Made by a program: the position numbers and the translations under genes. Of a DNA stretch of 64,000 nucleotides, positions 59,443 to 64,000 are shown piece after piece. The notes beneath the pieces are model-generated. The model saw nothing but the letters and a program-made list of their open reading frames with translations. It made no database searches and was not told the DNA's origin. The first letter of the stretch is position 1; the number at the start of each line of letters is the position of its first letter. Source of the stretch: Diphasiastrum complanatum (Eukaryota; Streptophyta; Lycopodiopsida; Lycopodiales; Lycopodiaceae); assembly GCA_029204225.1 (NCBI GenBank), contig CM055094.1, positions 26,095,041-26,159,040 of the forward strand, in the 5' to 3' direction.

Positions 59443-61020
59443 TTTGACAATGTAGGTTGCACCCTAAACCTTAAATCAACACTTGTTTTTTGTTGTAACA
59501 TGTGCCTCACCATGAATTTATCATTTTTCAAAAACCCTAAAACCAATTCACCTACTCAATGTTTGTGAACCGATTCGAATCAACTAAATTGGCCAATTCA
59601 AACCTCTTAAGTCAAATCAATCTAGTAACATTGTTTTAATGTGATGCTTTTTACAAGTGATTCACCTTTTTCATAAAAGATTGCCATGAATATGCCTTTT
59701 TATGAAAAGAAATTTGGCCATGAATGGTTGAGAAGGCTCCAAAATGACAGGTTGATCAGCCCCACACTTTATCCTCTACATCACATCCTAGAGGACACTA
59801 AACTTCAAATAGTGATTTATGGCAACAAATTTTATGCATTTGCCTAATCCAAAACAACCAAGTTGTGTTGTGGTAAAAAAAATTGCTATAACAGGTGCAT
59901 TGCTTAATCGTCCACAAATGTTTTGAACAACCATATATTTGGGATTTAGAAATATAGAAGTCTCTAAAGTTGTGACTCACACTTTGACAATCTGGTTCAG
60001 GATATCGCTCTTTGATTGGACCAAAGATGTAGTACGCGTTCCAGATTGCGATCCAGAATGCATTCCAGATCACGATCTAGAACGTGTTCCGGAAATTCCC
60101 GTTAGGGTTTTCCGGATCGCAAATTTTTTTGATTATTTTTTTTCAAAGTTTGCCAATGAGTGTCATGTGAGGGTTTCTAAAAAGCAGTTCTTATGCAGTT
60201 ATGTTGGTTTCAGATAGTTAGGCCCACAAATTAGAAAACTTTTCAAAAACTTGTTGGTTGTCAGAACTTTCTGGTTGTTTGGGGTTAGCTGCATTCATTG
60301 GCTTCAATATATTTGCATTCATTGTATAGATCTACAACAATAATCTGCTCTTCATGAAGATATATCTCCATTCACTGTCTATATCTGCAGCAGTAAGCTG
60401 CTATTCATTTGCAAATCGGGATTAGAAAAAAATTTGAAATCTTTTTTGCGATCCAAGACCAAAAATGTGGTCCCGAATCACCAACGTTTCGCATCGCATG
60501 ATCTGGGACGTTTTTGCAGCGGATTGTAATCCTCTGCAACGATGGATTGGGCCGTAAGTAGTGATTAACATGTCACATATAGGTGTAGGGTAAACTTTTT
60601 TCTAGGAAATACTCATCACTAACTATATTGGATTGAACATTTATGTGACTTTTTATTTGTCATGGCAATACTAATCTGTTTTTTCAGCCCCAATTTAATA
60701 CCTAAATTAGTGTTAGGGTGACTTTAGGCCTACCATATTGATGCTTCAGCCTTGAGACGGAAAGCAAGAATTCCTAATTCCAAAACATATTATGGAAAAT
60801 CAAGTCTTCCAAAGAACAACATATACGTGCCTGTCTCTGTTGATGTTGATAAGATTATGATTTTTATTTATGACAGTAATCGCCTTACATTAAGGATTAC
60901 GCATAAAATAGCTTCGTTTTTGCACAGATGGATAAAGAAGAGAGAGAAAAATAGATAACGTGGGGGGGACCGAGGGCTTCGGGGCCATTGTGCGAAGGTT
61001 TTTTTTTTTTTTTTTTTTTT
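59443..61020. other. Unassigned interior of Helitron B
   Basis: No recognised gene. Near 60030-60120 the phrases CGATCCAGAATGCATTCCAG and ATCACGATCTAGAACGTG look like degenerate tandem units of TTCCAGATCGCGATC. A T22 run lies at 60998-61020. Confidence 0.45.
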
Positions 61021-61599
61021 GGCCGTACGGTATGGTCGTACAGCCGTACACGTGGACCATTTTTTATTTTATTTTATTTGCGATTTTTTGTCGTTTTTTT
61101 CTCGCAAATTTTTTTACGTTTGTGGTGGAATGTGGATGTGGACAGCCAATGACGGGCTGCCACATAGCACATGCACATTTCATCGTAGAGAGGAGAGAGA
61201 ACGTGCATTCCACCGGAGAGAAAAGAGAGAAATTGAATTCCATCGGAGAGAGGAGAGAGAATGAAAGATTCGTAGGAGAGAAAATTGGATGGACATAATA
61301 TTATGCTCCGGAAGGTGGTCCCAAAATACAAAGGACACCTCACCACAATGCATTAGGCGTTTGAAAAAAACTACTTTAGAACATCCAAAAACCTGAAAGC
61401 TGAATGCAGCACAAGCAACGAAAGATGTGGAGGGTTGTTGGCCGCAGGCAGAGAGAGCAACGCAAAATCTGATGACCTGCGGGGGTAGAGATCGCAAGGG
61501 GTGAGATGCAGATTGTAAGGCGATGGCAGAAATGGATTGAAGCGAAGAGTAGAGAAACGGGAATAGAAGAAGAGAATCAAAGAGTGGAGAGCAAAAAGA
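61021..61599. other. Unassigned interior of Helitron B, GAGAGA-rich
   Basis: Between 61185 and 61285 the phrase CGGAGAGA-AGAGAGAA-TGAA-TTCCAT repeats about four times at roughly 25-30 bp. No supported coding region. Confidence 0.45.
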
Positions 61600-61782
61600 T
61601 CAACGAAGCATCTCCTGCGCAAGCTTCTCAAAAATATCATTAATGAAGCTGTTCATGATGCCCATAGCCTTACTGGAGATACCAATGTTGGGATGCACCT
61701 GTTTGAATATGTAGATCTTGTATGTCTCAACACTGCGCTTGACTCTCTTCTTCTTTTTGCCCTCCTTGGCTGCCGCTGGGAG
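61600..61782 (-). pseudogene. H2B: Histone H2B fragment
   Basis: The minus-strand frame contains [18 protein letters not shown], then [19 protein letters not shown] and [11 protein letters not shown], unmistakably the first half of the H2B histone fold. Two residues (normally V-L after the F-K) and one neighbouring lysine are lost by an in-frame deletion. After LAQE the frame diverges to M-L-R-stop (61600-61602), so the second half of the fold and the C-terminal helix are missing; most of the basic N-terminal tail is also absent. It cannot form a nucleosome. It lies inside Helitron B on the same strand and is best explained as captured host DNA. Confidence 0.9.
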
Positions 61783-62137
61783 ATTTATCAGTATGAAGCC
61801 TACAGTAGTACTTTACATTACACCAAAAATCTTAGACCATCAAATCCATCATACATATGTATGCTCTGGACCGGGATGTAATCTTAGAGTCCACCCAATA
61901 TCATGTCGGAGGAGGCTCATGCCCTCGTGAGGTTTCGCCTTGTTTGGCCTACGGCGGGAGCAGAACCCCCTTGGCCCAGAAAAGGGGCAAATTGAAAATA
62001 ATAACAGATTTCTGCTGCTTTAATTGGATATATTTGACTTCCGACTGGTTCATGCTCCATTAATAGCGGCAATGAGACATATTACCACTGTAACTTGCAA
62101 GAAAATGTGAAGAAGATCTAAAAAATACTGCAATTGC

Positions 62138-62413
62138 GTCTTGCTCGTGCCTCTCTTCATTGCTGTCAGGCTGAGAAATGGTGGAGGCAACGGAGGCACT
62201 CGCTGTGCGCACCGTGGCTGCAATGTTGTTGGTGTTGGACGAAACACTCCGCAAGTAGCTGGAAATGGCACGCCATGTCGAGGGAATGAATTTTCTGCCC
62301 CTGCCACTGCCATAATCTGCCTCACCTCTTCCTCTTGCCCTCTGCAATCCAGCGTCGCTGTTCCTCAGCCACCTACCCTTGCCACCCTCCTGCCCTGCCT
62401 TTCCTCTTTGCAT
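62138..62413 (-). pseudogene. ATG18-like (f/g/h type) first-exon fragment
   Basis: From ATG 62413 a frame of about 92 residues ends near 62138. After a Gly/Arg-rich start come FIPSTWRAISSYLRSVSSN, NNIAATVRTASASVASTI and a charged S-N-E-E-R-H-E-Q-D, the conserved N-terminal helical segment of plant ATG18f/g/h-type (BCAS3-domain) proteins, which precedes the first WD blade. In the intact family a WAGFDKLE-like segment follows; here the frame runs into unrelated sequence with no good donor site. No WD-repeat or BCAS3 part is seen, so it is a fragment. It lies about 270 bp inside the 5' end of Helitron B, on its strand. Confidence 0.75.
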
Positions 62414-62631
62414 GCCCAGTGCCTCCTGCTTCAACCCTCATAAATTAAAAAAATACGAAAGATTATCAAAACACGAAAGATTATCATAAATTAACAAAAC
62501 ACGAAAGATTCCAATCCAACGAATGATACATAAACAATAGTGAGGCGCTTACTTTTGCCATGCTGCCAACATAAAGATGGCCGTCCTTTTCTCTCTCGTC
62601 TCGTCTCGTCTCATCCACGTTCTCGCGTGAC

Positions 62632-62653
62632 GGGCAGCGTGACCTGGCTGCCC
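62632..62653 (-). repeat. GGGCAGC...GCTGCCC palindrome near the Helitron B 5' end
   Basis: GGGCAGC and GCTGCCC arms around GTGACCTG. It corresponds to the palindromes at 58219-58267 and 59123-59140, each about 30-50 bases inside a 5' terminus. Confidence 0.8.
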
Positions 62654-62687
62654 GCGAAGCACTATTATTTTAATTAATATAGATAGA

Positions 62688-64000
62688 TTAGGAGTATAGC
62701 AAATGCTACTCCTGACCTGCAGTAATTTTGAGATCCGAGTACCTAAGTTAGAGGGGCACCGAGGAGGGTCGAGGCATTTTGTGAAACTCATTCTTGACTA
62801 CAAAAGAAATCAAGTTTATGTTATTAGCAGTATACATGACCGCTGCAGTAATGCTTCTGCCGATCTGCGTTTGTAGGGTGGCGGTGGCAGATACTATGGT
62901 CCATACATACTGCTAATGACAAACGTAGCAGTCCATGGGATATCATGCTTATGGTGCACAGGAAACTCTTTCTACATTTGTGAACTGTGTAGCATTCATT
63001 GGGTTATAGGGGAAATCAGTTGAGGAATTTACTCCCAGTTCGCACTTTATGAATTGGAATTTGGGTTATAGGGGAAATCAGTTGAGGAATTTGCTCCTAG
63101 TTCGCACTTTATGAATGTCAGACCTTTACAATTAAAGATCATTGATTCTGGAAACGAGCTCTCCCAGCGAGAGATCTTGCTGACACGATTTTGTGGTCTG
63201 CAGGTTGGATTACAACTATCTTTACACAGTCGTGACGACAGCAGGCTGTTGTGAGAGTTTCTCAATTGCACAGTTTGCGCTAACTTCAAATATGCAGTAG
63301 ATTTTGCATTGGAAAATATTCAGGGGAACACAGCAGCGAGCTGATGGCTTAGAGCCATAATGTTCTAGCCCATGACTGGAGTTGTACGGCACGCCATCCT
63401 TGCATCTTATACCTAAGTGCAGGTAGTGATGAGATATTTTGATTCTTTACTGCAATGGCTTGTGGAACTTGTAATTCCAGTTTTTTTTTTTTTTAAAGTT
63501 CTAGCACGAGTAGTGCGAGCTTCAATATATTGAATGAACAAGTTAAGACCTTTTCAGCCTTGATTTTACGTAAAGCTTCAAAGTATAGGTGACTGTTGCA
63601 TGAAGGCATGAGGCTGAAGCAAGTAATGAGCAAGCGGCATTGGCATCATTCCAATAATATATATTGCTTAATTGAAGCTAGTTAGGCTTCAGTTTAGAGG
63701 GGAATAGTATCTGTTGTTGTTGCTTCTGCTTCTGTCTGTGCCTATTTAGCTCTAGATTGTGAAGGCACTTAATTGCTATGCCTTTCTCACATTCTCCAAC
63801 ACAAGTCCTGCTGTAGTAGGATTAGTTTCATCATTATTGAATAATTGACCTATTAATATATGTGATCATCTTGAGTACATCCTGAATTTCAAGATGAGTT
63901 GCCAATGTGTGCAAAATTGATTGCAATGTGACAGTAAGAGAAGTAACACAAAGCATAATGATTTCTAATGTGGGCATGTCTTGTGAGATTTTCACTTTGT
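62688..64000. other. Host flank of the Helitrons, no gene proven
   Basis: Less AT-rich than the transposon areas and possibly genic (intron or UTR). A TCTGCAG acceptor-like site near 63203 precedes a short open stretch, but neither product nor partner exons are recognisable. Confidence 0.35.
63001..63116 (+). repeat. Two-copy tandem duplication, 62-bp period
   Basis: GGGTTATAGGGGAAATCAGT...TTCGCACTTTATGAAT occurs twice with two or three differences. Confidence 0.9.

Larger units (their letters stand above)
58294..62683 (-). mobile_element. Helitron B, gene-carrying, non-autonomous (4390 bp)
   Basis: On the minus strand it starts TCTATATTAATTAAAATAAT at 62683 and ends at 58294 with TGCCC-ATCAACGAC-GGGCA, seven bases, then CTAG. 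A 5' TC, a short hairpin just before a CTRR end, no terminal inverted repeats and insertion between A and T are the Helitron hallmarks. The flanks join as TCTA|TATTAATT with no target duplication. No Rep/helicase gene is present, so it depends on another element. It carries fragments of ATG18-like, H2B and gypsy integrase genes, all on its own strand, plus internal microsatellites. The total length rests on the two ends belonging to one element, which the restored target supports. Confidence 0.72.

Overview
The window is nuclear DNA from a land plant with a large, repeat-rich genome. The evidence is Ty1/copia elements primed by initiator-methionine tRNA (TGGTATCAGAGC after each LTR), one intron-containing gene of the plant-specific DUF1639 family, and fragments of a plant-type histone H2B and an ATG18-type autophagy gene. 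Long GA and GT microsatellites and many CATGCATGC runs fit a fern or gymnosperm, but the sequence does not fix the taxon. Only the DUF1639 gene looks like a host gene in place; almost everything else identifiable is transposon.

Layout. 1-2.9 kb: no gene. 2.9-5.3 kb: a foldback repeat with 1.1-kb arms. 5.4-6.5 kb (-): decayed transposon-type protein. 6.6-9.1 kb: copia 5' LTR, primer site and broken gag, inserted in an older LTR. 9.1-10.4 kb: unidentified block. 10.4-13.6 kb: DUF1639 gene with repeat-rich 5' region. 13.6-23.5 kb: mostly featureless, with diverged tandem repeats and long microsatellites. 23.5-29.9 kb: dead copia broken by a 529-bp TIR element and a 1.8-kb foreign block. 30-36 kb: hairpins, an RT remnant, an LTR-like repeat (inverted partner at 50-51 kb) and layered 18-bp repeats.

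36-48.4 kb: a three-level nest. A 670-bp LTR is split by an older copia (TSD TAGAT), whose integrase/RT junction is split by a young copia at 39690-45550. The young element has two 653-bp LTRs that look identical by eye, a 5-bp TSD, TATA box, primer site, polypurine tract and one uninterrupted 1316-codon gag-pol frame. It is probably recent and possibly competent.

49-55 kb: a mosaic of LTR pieces in both orientations and a long GA tract. 58.3-62.7 kb: a Helitron-like element on the minus strand (5' TC at 62683, 3' hairpin plus CTAG at 58294) sitting between the A and T of TCTA^TATTAATT, the 5' end of a second member of the same family. It carries an H2B fragment, an ATG18-like first-exon fragment and a Ty3/gypsy integrase fragment, all on the strand of the element. 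This gene-capturing, self-nested Helitron and the intact copia nest are the main discoveries.
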